NCBI GenBank assembly: GCA_964541215.1
Contig: CAZIPP010000094.1
Coordinates: 1-5,495 of the forward strand
DNA length: 5,495 nucleotides
Origin: SIG469 sp964541215
GTDB taxonomy: Bacteria; Bacillota; Clostridia; Oscillospirales; Oscillospiraceae
Reading direction: 5' to 3'
Below, in pieces: positions 1 through 5,495 of the stretch (position 1 is its first letter; each line of letters opens with the position of its first letter). The notes under the pieces are model-generated. The model worked only from the letters and a program-made list of their open reading frames with translations, was not told the origin of the DNA and did no database searches. The translations under genes and the position numbers were made by a program.

Positions 1-6
1 TAACGG

Positions 7-37
7 ATTCTCACGAGCAGCAAGCTGCTCTCAGAAT
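7..37. repeat. Imperfect inverted repeat / hairpin downstream of the LysR gene
   Basis: Arms GAGCAGC (15-21) and GCTGCTC (24-30) pair perfectly around a 2-nt centre; as RNA this is realistically a 6-bp stem with a 4-nt loop. Outer arms ATTCT (7-11) and AGAAT (33-37) extend it past a small internal loop (CAC opposite TC). It lies 31 bp beyond the regulator's stop codon in the direction of that gene's transcription. No T-run follows it on the minus strand, so it is not a classic intrinsic terminator. The layout, with GATTCT on one side and AGAATGACA on the other of a GC-rich palindrome, resembles dispersed intergenic palindromic repeats seen in many bacterial genomes. Only one copy is present here, so repeat status is inferred. 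Confidence 0.5.
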
Positions 38-67
38 GACACTGCGAGTTATTTTACAGCCCCTTTT

Positions 68-961
68 TTATAACAGACTTGACAGGGCGCAGCGGTCTAT
101 GATCTGATGCCTCAAACGCTCAAACTCAGAAGAACGCATGGAGTTCTCTGCCCAAAGCAGATATATGGCTCTGGGTGAAATGCTGTCTGAAATATTCAGA
201 ACATGAAGATCGTATCTGTCCTCCAGATCCTTCATTCTGGGCACTATTGCGATACCCAGACCGTAGGACACCATGTCCAGAATATTGCTGTGGCTTCTGG
301 CTTCTGCAAAAATCTCTGTTTCAACACGGGCAGAGGACAAAATCGAATCGTAATAACCCCGGATGGCGCAGTCCTGAGTGTAGGCTATCATGCGCTGACC
401 TTTCATTGAAGAAAGGGAGATGTTTTTTTGATCCGACCAGTCATGACGGCGAGGGACGATTATGACATTGTCCTGATAGCCGATCAGATGAGAAGATATG
501 CCGGATGTGGACGGTGCGGTGGATATTGCAAGATCTGTTTCCCTCCGAATAAGCCGCTGCTCAATATTTGAAGCATTGGTATGGGACAACTCAAGTCGGA
601 AAAGGTTGTCGGGATCACCGGAACCGAAAACGGATAAGACCCTCAGCGCAAGATGCTTTACGGATTCAAGACAGTCCAGCTTGATGATGGATCTTGCCTG
701 AGCAGCTGCGTCTTTGACCAGCTGCTGCCCCCGCTGAAGCGCGTCCAAAGCTTCATTGACACAGGCAAGGTATGTTTTGCCGCAGTCTGTCAAGGTCACG
801 GATTTGCCGTTGCGTTCAAAAAGCCGGGCGTCAAGTTCCTTTTCAAGATTGGATATGGCATAGCTCAAAGTTGCCTGGGTAACATGAAGCTCCTTGGCTG
901 CCTGAGTGTATTGCTGGCATTCAGCTATCTTTTGAAAATAATGAAGCTGCTGAAGATTCAT
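68..961 (-). CDS. LysR-family transcriptional regulator
   Basis: This is a 297-residue cytoplasmic DNA-binding regulator, the usual length for the LysR family. Residues 1-60 form the N-terminal winged helix-turn-helix, with the hallmark order LxxLxYF near residues 3-9, QAAKELHVTQATLSYAISNLE at about 20-40 (helices 2 and 3), and LFERNGKSVTLTDCG at 47-61. A linker helix follows at about 62-88. The rest (about 90-290) matches the two-lobed effector-binding domain in length and in patterns such as DLAIS near residue 140 and the GLGIAIVPR stretch near residue 236. The ATG at 961 has a strong GGAGGT site (967-972 on the plus strand) five bases away, which fixes the start. The gene is transcribed away from tctCBA across a 292-bp spacer, the classic arrangement for a LysR protein controlling its neighbour. 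By family analogy it may also repress itself and respond to the transported compound or a metabolite. The effector is unknown. Confidence 0.95.
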   Translation of the reverse strand: MNLQQLHYFQKIAECQQYTQAAKELHVTQATLSYAISNLEKELDARLFERNGKSVTLTDCGKTYLACVNEALDALQRGQQLVKDAAAQARSIIKLDCLESVKHLALRVLSVFGSGDPDNLFRLELSHTNASNIEQRLIRRETDLAISTAPSTSGISSHLIGYQDNVIIVPRRHDWSDQKNISLSSMKGQRMIAYTQDCAIRGYYDSILSSARVETEIFAEARSHSNILDMVSYGLGIAIVPRMKDLEDRYDLHVLNISDSISPRAIYLLWAENSMRSSEFERLRHQIIDRCALSSLL

Positions 962-987
962 TTGTGACCTCCACTGTAGCGCGATAC

Positions 988-1016
988 ATAATAATGCATG
1001 ATCTGTGGTATGAAAA
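988..1016 (-). promoter_or_regulatory. Candidate promoter for the LysR gene (weak)
   Basis: Read on the minus strand, TTTTCA (1016-1011) is followed after 17 bp by TATTAT (993-988), a partial sigma-70/sigma-A match ending 26 bp before the LysR start codon. A nearly symmetric AT-rich sequence (984-999, CAT and ATG half-sites) overlaps the -10, which could be an autoregulation site. The -35 matches only four of six consensus bases, and in such AT-rich DNA chance matches are common. Confidence 0.3.
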
Positions 1017-1119
1017 GTAAAAAAATTAACAATTGGATATATTACAAAAATTCACACAACACAAAATTAATTTTCTTTATTTTGACACAATTTGCCGTAA
1101 AAATCAAGTAAACCCGGAA

Positions 1120-1163
1120 CTTTTTTAATAGATATAAATTCTATCTATATGTCATTAAAAAAG
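1120..1163. promoter_or_regulatory. Nested dyads in the divergent spacer, candidate LysR-type operator
   Basis: The inner arms are ATAGATA (1128-1134) and TATCTAT (1142-1148), perfect over 7 bp. Counting the inner bases, 9 of 10 symmetric pairs match around position 1138. The outer arms are CTTTTTTAAT (1120-1129) and ATTAAAAAAG (1154-1163), a perfect 10-bp inverted repeat with a slightly different centre. The region lies about 91-134 bp upstream of the tctC start codon. If transcription starts near 1205-1212, the inner dyad sits around -70, where LysR-type recognition sites usually lie. The symmetry does not place T and A at the textbook T-N11-A spacing about its centre, so the operator role is inferred from position and symmetry only. 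Confidence 0.45.
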
Positions 1164-1176
1164 AGCTTATAGACTT

Positions 1177-1205
1177 TTGGCGCAAATCCTGCTATCTTAT
1201 ATTAA
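1177..1205 (+). promoter_or_regulatory. Candidate tctCBA operon promoter (weak)
   Basis: TTGGCG (1177-1182) is followed after 17 bp by TATTAA (1200-1205). An overlapping reading is TTTGGC (1176-1181), 16 bp, then TATATT (1198-1203). Both are poor-to-moderate matches to the sigma-A consensus, as expected for a promoter that needs an activator. It would give a leader of about 40-45 nt before the AAGGAG site at 1239-1244. The precise elements cannot be fixed by eye. Confidence 0.35.
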
Positions 1206-1221
1206 CGAATATTATACGTTA
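1203..1221. promoter_or_regulatory. Imperfect 19-bp palindrome at the start of the tctC leader
   Basis: TAACG (1203-1207) pairs with CGTTA (1217-1221), and the inner ATA/TAT also pair, leaving one mismatched pair around the centre at 1212. It overlaps or directly follows the candidate -10. Its centre is 74 bp from the upstream inner dyad (1138), close to seven helical turns, so both would face the same side of the helix. It could be a second regulator-contact site or a repressor operator, but it could also be chance in AT-rich DNA. Confidence 0.3.
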
Positions 1222-1253
1222 TTCAAAACATCTAGCTTAAGGAGTATTGACCA

Positions 1254-2303
1254 ATGAAGAACAAGAAACGTGTAATTGCGCTGCTTCTCGGCATCTGCAT
1301 GATGGCCGCACTGATGGCAGGCTGTGCAGGAACAACTACTGAAGGCACTTCCACTGCCGGAGCAGCCGACACCTATCCCACCAAAGATATTCAGGGTACC
1401 ATTATGTGGTCTGCCGGCGGTGTTTGCGATATCACTTCCCGCTCCATCGGCGCTGCCGCTCAGGAGATCCTCGGTACCAATATAATATTTACCAACCGTG
1501 CAGGCTCCGGCGGCGCTGTTTCCACAACTTACGTTAACGCTCAGGCTGCTGATGGCTATGAACTGCTGTTTGGTGCGGAAAACCCCCAGATAGCCAAGGT
1601 CATGGGAACTGCCGAGATCGACTATGACGAATTTACTCCCATCAGCCTGTACTGCACTACTTATGCTGCTGTATGCGTAAGCAAGGATTCTCCCTACACC
1701 ACTCTTGAAGAACTGGTAAATGACGTAGTTTCCAACCCCGGCAAAGTCATTATGGCCACCACCGGCGCCGGTGGTCTGCCTGAGGTCGTTGCAGCAATGT
1801 TCGCTGATGTTACCGGCACTCAGCCCAACATGGTCCCCTTCGATGGTGAAAACGAATGCATGACCGCTATCATGGGCGGCAATGCCGACTATACCATTAC
1901 TACCCTCGGTTCCGCTGCCAGCTTCTATGAATCCGGCGATATCAAGATCCTTGCCATGGTTACAGATGAAGCTGTTCCCGGTTACGAAAACGTACCCATC
2001 GTTCTTGATACCTATCCCGATTTCGACAAGTACCTGCCCTGGGGTCCCTTCTATGGCGTATTTGTAAAGAACGGCACCGATCAGGCTATCGTTGACGAGC
2101 TGACTGCCGCTTTTGCAGAGGCCGCCAAGGATCAGGAATTCCTGGATCTGATCGCTTCCAAGGGCTGCTTCGAGCTGGGTATTTCCGGTGACGAAGCCGT
2201 TGAGTATCTGAAGCAGTATCGCAGCGTCACCTCATGGCTGCTTTATGAATCCGGTGTTACTCAGAATTCTCCCGAAACTTACGGTATTGAAAAGCCCGAA
2301 TAA
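1254..2303 (+). CDS. tctC: TctC-type tripartite tricarboxylate transporter substrate-binding lipoprotein
   Basis: This is the extracytoplasmic solute receptor of a TTT system (Bug/TctC family), 349 residues. Residues 1-23 form a lipoprotein signal peptide: basic KNKKR, a hydrophobic core, then LMAG before Cys24, the expected lipidation site. A Thr/Ser/Gly/Ala linker runs to about residue 40. The mature domain opens with YPTKDI (41-46), then the family signature AGGVCD (54-59) with Arg63, NRAGSGG (81-87) and DGYELL (100-105), all lining the ligand cleft in known family members. The usual Pro-Phe before AGG is replaced by Met-Trp-Ser (51-53). AAGGAG at 1239-1244, nine bases before the ATG, supports the start. 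It is the first gene of the likely operon, and binding proteins are needed in excess over the permease. Isoleucine codons are mostly ATC/ATT, unlike the ATA-rich oxidoreductase, consistent with higher expression. The ligand is probably a carboxylate but cannot be named. Confidence 0.95.
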   Translation: MKNKKRVIALLLGICMMAALMAGCAGTTTEGTSTAGAADTYPTKDIQGTIMWSAGGVCDITSRSIGAAAQEILGTNIIFTNRAGSGGAVSTTYVNAQAADGYELLFGAENPQIAKVMGTAEIDYDEFTPISLYCTTYAAVCVSKDSPYTTLEELVNDVVSNPGKVIMATTGAGGLPEVVAAMFADVTGTQPNMVPFDGENECMTAIMGGNADYTITTLGSAASFYESGDIKILAMVTDEAVPGYENVPIVLDTYPDFDKYLPWGPFYGVFVKNGTDQAIVDELTAAFAEAAKDQEFLDLIASKGCFELGISGDEAVEYLKQYRSVTSWLLYESGVTQNSPETYGIEKPE

Positions 2304-2318
2304 AGGAGACGTAATACT

Positions 2319-2795
2319 ATGAAGAAGAGAGCTCTTGAAAAAGGTGAACTCGGATTCGTAGTGATACTGGGCATTATCGGTCTGATATGCTTTATCGCCT
2401 CTTTGAGGATATTTGTGACGGCCCCCACGCTTAACGGCGAGGGGACCGTCCCTCTCATTACTTCCATAGTTTTGCTTGTAATGTCAGGCGTTATGGTTTT
2501 CGAAGTGAGAGATAACCCCCGAGGCTTTGAGAAGGGCACAGCCCTTGGCGTAAAGGTTCGTGAGCTGCTCCAGTACCTGTTTCCGGGTAAGGTTGGAATA
2601 ATCGTAGTATACTGCATCGTCTATTGCGTGCTGCTTAACGTTCTTGGATTTGCGGTGTCTACAACGGTTTTCCTTGTTGGATCCATGATAACATTGAACA
2701 AAGAGAAAAAACTTCGTTCTTTTCTGGTTTCCGTTATTACTATGGCGTGCATACTGATACTGTTCCAGTATATTTTTAAAGTACAGCTGCCCTAA
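2319..2795 (+). CDS. tctB: TctB-type small membrane subunit of the tripartite tricarboxylate transporter
   Basis: This is a 158-residue integral membrane protein with the length and layout of the poorly conserved small TctB subunit. Hydrophobic segments lie at about residues 12-31, 42-61, 91-127 (long enough for a helical hairpin, with LGF at the turn) and 133-153, so four or five membrane spans. A charged cytoplasmic-type loop (EVRDNPRGFEKG) separates the second and third. The C-terminus ends in QLP, like the LP ending common in TctB proteins. It pairs with TctA to form the membrane complex and is thought to be required for transport, though its exact role is not well understood. AAAGGAG (2302-2308) begins inside the tctC stop codon and lies ten bases before the ATG. 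The 15-bp gap argues for co-transcription. Identity rests as much on position between tctC and tctA as on sequence. Confidence 0.9.
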   Translation: MKKRALEKGELGFVVILGIIGLICFIASLRIFVTAPTLNGEGTVPLITSIVLLVMSGVMVFEVRDNPRGFEKGTALGVKVRELLQYLFPGKVGIIVVYCIVYCVLLNVLGFAVSTTVFLVGSMITLNKEKKLRSFLVSVITMACILILFQYIFKVQLP

Positions 2796-2812
2796 GAAAG
2801 GAGTATATATAA

Positions 2813-4342
2813 ATGGATGTTTTAGGACATATGCTCCAGGCTCTGATAGATCCGCAGCTGTTGCTGATCCTGGCAGCGGGCGTGTTTCTCGGTATCTATA
2901 TAGGTGCCGTACCGGGGCTGTCTGTTACCATGGCAGCTTCTCTGCTGATATCATTTACATATTCATGGGATACCCTGCCGGCCATGGCTGCCATGATAGG
3001 CGTGTACATCGGCGGCGTTTACGGAGGCTCCCGTTCCGCAATACTGCTTAATATCCCCGGCGCACCTGCTGCTGTTGCAACTGCGCTGGATGGATATCCT
3101 CTTGCAAAGAAAGGTCTTGCCGGTCAGGCTATAGGAATTACCGTTGTCCAGTCCGTTCTTGGCGGTTTTATAGGAACAATAATTCTTGCTTTTGGTGCTC
3201 CCGCTTTGGCGAAAGTTGCGCTGACCTTTGCACCAAGAGATTACTTCATTCTCGCTATTATGGGTCTGCTTCTTGTGGGCAGCCTTGGCAGTGATTCCAC
3301 TGCCAGAGGTATTCTTTCTGCTGCCATTGGTATTTTCATTGGCTTTATCGGACTTGATTCCCAGACCGGTCATCTTCGTTTCGTTGTTGGCGCGGAAGGC
3401 TCCACTACCCGTACCTACATGATGCTGGGCGTAAACTATGTCGTTGTTATGATAGGTCTGTTCGGTATGTCCGAGGCTTTGATACAGCTGCGTGATCTGT
3501 CTGTTAAGCCTGTTAAGCAGAAGGTGGATAAGATACTTCCCGGATGGAAAAATGTTATTAAGTATCTGCCCCTTTCCATCCGTACATCACTTCTGGGTAC
3601 CTTTATTGGAGCGTTGCCGGGAACCGGCGGTGACATTGCCGCTCTGATGGCTTATGACCATGCAAAGCGTACAACCAAGAACCCTGAGACCCCCTTTGGT
3701 GAAGGTGCCATAGAAGGCATCGTATCCTGCGAATCCGCCAACAACGCCGCCATAGGCGGTGCCTGTATTCCGATGCTGACCCTTGGCATCCCGGGAGACG
3801 CTGTAACTGCGATCATGCTGGGCGCCATGTATATCCACGGTCTGAATCCCGGACCGCTGCTTATGAGAGCGTCTGCCGATGTTTTCTGGTATATCATCGG
3901 TGCCATGTTCGTGGGCAACGTGTTCCTGATGATCTTTGGATTTACAGGCATCAAGGTGTTTGCCAAAATAGTTGAGGTTCCCAAGCATATACTTATGCCC
4001 ATAATCATCATTCTGTCTGTTGTCGGCGCGTTTTCCATTAATAACAGCATCATGGATGTTTACTGGATGGTTGCTTTTGGCATCGTTGGTTACCTTATGA
4101 AGCTATATCATGTCCCTGTTGCTCCGGCGATACTGGGAATAATACTGGTGGATCTGATAGAGTTGAACTTCCGACGGGCGGCATTGACTGTGGGCAACAG
4201 CATTCCGGCGCTTATCTGGGATATCCTGTCCAACCCCATTTCCCTGATACTGGTGCTGGTCATCGTTGTGATGCTCATGTCCTCCGCCGGTACGTTCACC
4301 AAGATCAAAAACAAGATCGGAAAAAAGAAAAATGAAGCATAA
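2813..4342 (+). CDS. tctA: TctA-type large permease subunit of the tripartite tricarboxylate transporter
   Basis: This is a 509-residue polytopic membrane protein of normal family length, with about 11-13 hydrophobic segments. It forms the ion-coupled translocation path for the ligand delivered by TctC. The two conserved halves are visible. The N-terminal half has GAVPGLS (31-37), a GGVYGGS loop and NIPG (80-83) followed by the ATALDGYPLAKKG signature. The C-terminal half has GALPGTGGD (about 266-274), FGEGAIEG, ESANNAA (307-313), TLGIPGD (323-329) and the HGLNPGPLL motif. The two PG-containing motifs belong to the internal repeat typical of the family. The C-terminal tail is lysine-rich and cytoplasmic. 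AAAGGAG (2797-2803), nine bases upstream of the ATG, fixes the start. Its last eleven bases overlap the next gene. Nothing is truncated. Ser37 stands where many homologues have Gly, which is a minor variation. Confidence 0.97.
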   Translation: MDVLGHMLQALIDPQLLLILAAGVFLGIYIGAVPGLSVTMAASLLISFTYSWDTLPAMAAMIGVYIGGVYGGSRSAILLNIPGAPAAVATALDGYPLAKKGLAGQAIGITVVQSVLGGFIGTIILAFGAPALAKVALTFAPRDYFILAIMGLLLVGSLGSDSTARGILSAAIGIFIGFIGLDSQTGHLRFVVGAEGSTTRTYMMLGVNYVVVMIGLFGMSEALIQLRDLSVKPVKQKVDKILPGWKNVIKYLPLSIRTSLLGTFIGALPGTGGDIAALMAYDHAKRTTKNPETPFGEGAIEGIVSCESANNAAIGGACIPMLTLGIPGDAVTAIMLGAMYIHGLNPGPLLMRASADVFWYIIGAMFVGNVFLMIFGFTGIKVFAKIVEVPKHILMPIIIILSVVGAFSINNSIMDVYWMVAFGIVGYLMKLYHVPVAPAILGIILVDLIELNFRRAALTVGNSIPALIWDILSNPISLILVLVIVVMLMSSAGTFTKIKNKIGKKKNEA

Positions 4343-5495
4343 CTGCAAACCGGTAGTGGTGGGCACTGTGGGAGCGGGTTTTGCTGCCGGACTCCACGGT
4401 GACGGATATATGCATGTCTGCTCCGTGCCTGTTCGACTGAAAACCGTTGCCGATCCTGATATGCAAAAAGCTGCTCGTATCCGTGATAAATACGGATACG
4501 AGCAGGCTGTTTCTGAATATCAACAGCTGCTGGATGACCCGGAGATAGATGTTATAGACATCCTTACACCGCCATATTTGCACCAGAAAATGATAATCGC
4601 GGCTTTAAAAGCCGGGAAGCACGTTATATGTGAAAAGCCGCTGACGGGCTATTTTGGGCAGCCTGGGCAGGCAGACGTGGGTCATGTTTCTAAAAGAGAG
4701 ATGTATGCCAAAGTTTTGCAGGAGCTGGAAGAAATACGACAGACCTCTTTGCAAAGCGGCAAGCTTGTCATGTATGCGGAGAATTACATATATGCAACTC
4801 CTGTTCAGCGCGCTGCTCAGCTCATAAGGGCAAAGGGCAGCAAGATACTGTTTATGAAAGGAGAGGAAAGCACGCCGGGTTCCATGACTGCGGGAGCGGG
4901 ACGATGGAGCACCATCGGCGGCGGACCGCTGCAGCGCATAGGCTGTCACCCTCTGGCAGGTATGCTGTATCTTAAACAGGTGGAGGCTCAGAGCAGGGGA
5001 GAGGAAATAACCATATCCGGCGTACTGGCAGATACCGGAGTAGCGACCTGCGCGTTAATGCCTGATGAAAACAGGTATCTGGCCGCAAGACCCGAGGATG
5101 TGGAGGATATCGGAACGCTTAGCCTGACATTTTCGGATGGTACAAAATGCCTTATGATAGCTACAGACGTGGTATTGGGAGGAACAAAGAACTATATAGA
5201 GGTATACGGACATGACGGAACATACCTTTGCAACCTTACTCCCACGGATCTGCTGAGCACATACTTTTGCGACGAAAAAGGTATCGAGAATGAACAGCTG
5301 GCGGAAATGCAAAGCTCCAAACTTGGATGGACCAAAAACTTTGTTTCAGACGAGGTTATACGAGGCTATATGAGTGAGCTTGAAGATTTCATGGAAGCTG
5401 TGGCTCTTGAACGCCAGCCCATATCTACCCTTGATTTGGCTATCCAGACCACTAAGGTTCTATACGCAGCCTATTGCTCGGCTGAAGAGGGCAAA
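4332..5495 (+). CDS. Gfo/Idh/MocA-family NAD(P)-dependent oxidoreductase (3' end outside window)
   Basis: The frame is open for 388 codons to the window edge. This is about full family length, so the stop is probably close by. The Rossmann fold begins at residue 7 with VVVGTVGAGFAAGLH; GAGFAA (14-19) is the dinucleotide loop. Asp41 in VADPD ends the second strand, which favours NAD over NADP. LTPPYLH (78-84) and EKPL (101-104, catalytic-type Lys102) follow. The C-terminal sheet domain has GGGPLQRIGCH (196-206). Two oddities: about 20 extra residues after EKPLTG (about 107-127, Gly/Gln-rich), and Arg202 where the family's GGGxLxDxGxH motif usually has Asp. His206 is kept. The ATG overlaps tctA by 11 bp and no clear Shine-Dalgarno precedes it (only GG then A-rich sequence), suggesting translational coupling. 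The next in-frame ATG (4410) would remove the nucleotide loop. It probably oxidises or reduces the imported compound or a related polyol or sugar acid. The substrate is unknown. Confidence 0.92.
   Translation, partial: MKHNCKPVVVGTVGAGFAAGLHGDGYMHVCSVPVRLKTVADPDMQKAARIRDKYGYEQAVSEYQQLLDDPEIDVIDILTPPYLHQKMIIAALKAGKHVICEKPLTGYFGQPGQADVGHVSKREMYAKVLQELEEIRQTSLQSGKLVMYAENYIYATPVQRAAQLIRAKGSKILFMKGEESTPGSMTAGAGRWSTIGGGPLQRIGCHPLAGMLYLKQVEAQSRGEEITISGVLADTGVATCALMPDENRYLAARPEDVEDIGTLSLTFSDGTKCLMIATDVVLGGTKNYIEVYGHDGTYLCNLTPTDLLSTYFCDEKGIENEQLAEMQSSKLGWTKNFVSDEVIRGYMSELEDFMEAVALERQPISTLDLAIQTTKVLYAAYCSAEEGK
4471..4505. repeat. Perfect 14-bp inverted repeat inside the oxidoreductase gene
   Basis: CTGCTCGTATCCGT (4471-4484) and ACGGATACGAGCAG (4492-4505) are exact reverse complements around a 7-nt loop (4485-4491). 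Eight of the 14 pairs are G-C, so the RNA hairpin should be strong. It covers codons 47-58 of the oxidoreductase, where the protein still reads like its family (AARIRDKYGY), so it is not an obvious insertion. On the minus strand the stem is followed by CTTTTTG (4470-4464), the form of an intrinsic terminator. On the plus strand it is followed by GCTGTTTCTG, which has no proper T-tract, so forward read-through is expected. Confidence 0.8.

Noticed and set aside
64..69. T6 run on the plus strand as a terminator
   Set aside because: No stem directly precedes it on the plus strand, and it overlaps the stop codon of the minus-strand LysR gene.
701..726. AGCAGCTG / CAGCTGCT inverted repeat in the LysR gene
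   Set aside because: It arises from Gln/Leu/Ala codons in the linker helix, and the half-sites contain the palindrome CAGCTG. There is no T-tract and no contextual reason for a role.
175..967. Plus-strand open frames across the LysR gene
   Set aside because: They overlap a clear LysR protein on the other strand and their translations show no recognisable domain.
1063..1074. AAAATTAATTTT palindrome in the spacer
   Set aside because: A perfect 12-bp palindrome made only of A and T is expected fairly often in DNA this AT-rich. Nothing else links it to a promoter.
1082..1087. Perfect TTGACA as a plus-strand -35 box
   Set aside because: No acceptable -10 lies 16-18 bp downstream (the sequence there is around CAAGTA), and it is about 165 bp from the tctC start. 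It may be chance.
962..1253. Riboswitch, attenuator or small RNA in the divergent spacer
   Set aside because: No GC-rich stems or conserved aptamer-like segments and no terminator before tctC. The leader appears too short and AT-rich.
2963..4053. Long open frames on the minus strand opposite tctA
   Set aside because: They are antisense to a well-conserved TctA protein, have low-complexity or unfamiliar translations and no good ribosome binding sites. They are shadows of the real gene.
4305..5312. Minus-strand open frames across the oxidoreductase gene
   Set aside because: The plus-strand frame from 4332 is open throughout and carries clear Gfo/Idh/MocA motifs, so the antisense frames are shadows.

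Overview
This is a catabolic-type transport locus on moderate-GC DNA. It holds a divergently transcribed LysR-type regulator (minus strand), then a plus-strand run of four genes: a tripartite tricarboxylate transporter (TTT) in the order tctC-tctB-tctA, and a Gfo/Idh/MocA-family NAD(P)-dependent oxidoreductase that runs off the right edge. Strong AAGGAG-type ribosome binding sites, a lipoprotein-type binding protein with a Ser/Thr/Gly/Ala-rich linker, and a very AT-rich intergenic region suggest a Gram-positive, probably clostridial (Bacillota), chromosome. This taxonomic placement is inference from style only.

Layout: positions 1-67 are non-coding and contain a hairpin-forming inverted repeat (7-37) just beyond the regulator's stop. 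The LysR gene occupies 68-961 (minus). The 292-bp divergent spacer (962-1253) is AT-rich. It holds a set of nested dyads (1120-1163), a second dyad (1203-1221) and weak candidate promoters for both directions. No riboswitch or RNA gene was seen. tctC (1254-2303), tctB (2319-2795) and tctA (2813-4342) follow with 15- and 17-bp gaps, each with its own ribosome binding site. The oxidoreductase starts at 4332, inside the last codons of tctA (11-bp overlap), and is still open at 5495 after 388 codons. No terminator was found between any of the plus-strand genes, so a single operon is likely.

How the genes probably work together: the lipoprotein TctC captures a substrate, usually a carboxylate in this family, outside the membrane. 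TctA and TctB carry it in with an ion gradient, and the oxidoreductase probably acts on the imported compound or a product of it. The LysR protein, encoded divergently, is the obvious candidate to sense the substrate or a metabolite and control the shared spacer. The substrate cannot be named from sequence.

The least expected signal is a perfect 14-bp inverted repeat with a 7-nt loop inside the oxidoreductase coding sequence (4471-4505). On the minus strand it is followed by a T-tract, so it looks like an antisense-facing terminator or an mRNA-stability hairpin about 130 nt after the tctA stop. I did not find evidence of a wholly new system. The linkage, the nested operator-like dyads, the intragenic hairpin and the unusual active-site motif of the oxidoreductase are the points worth following.
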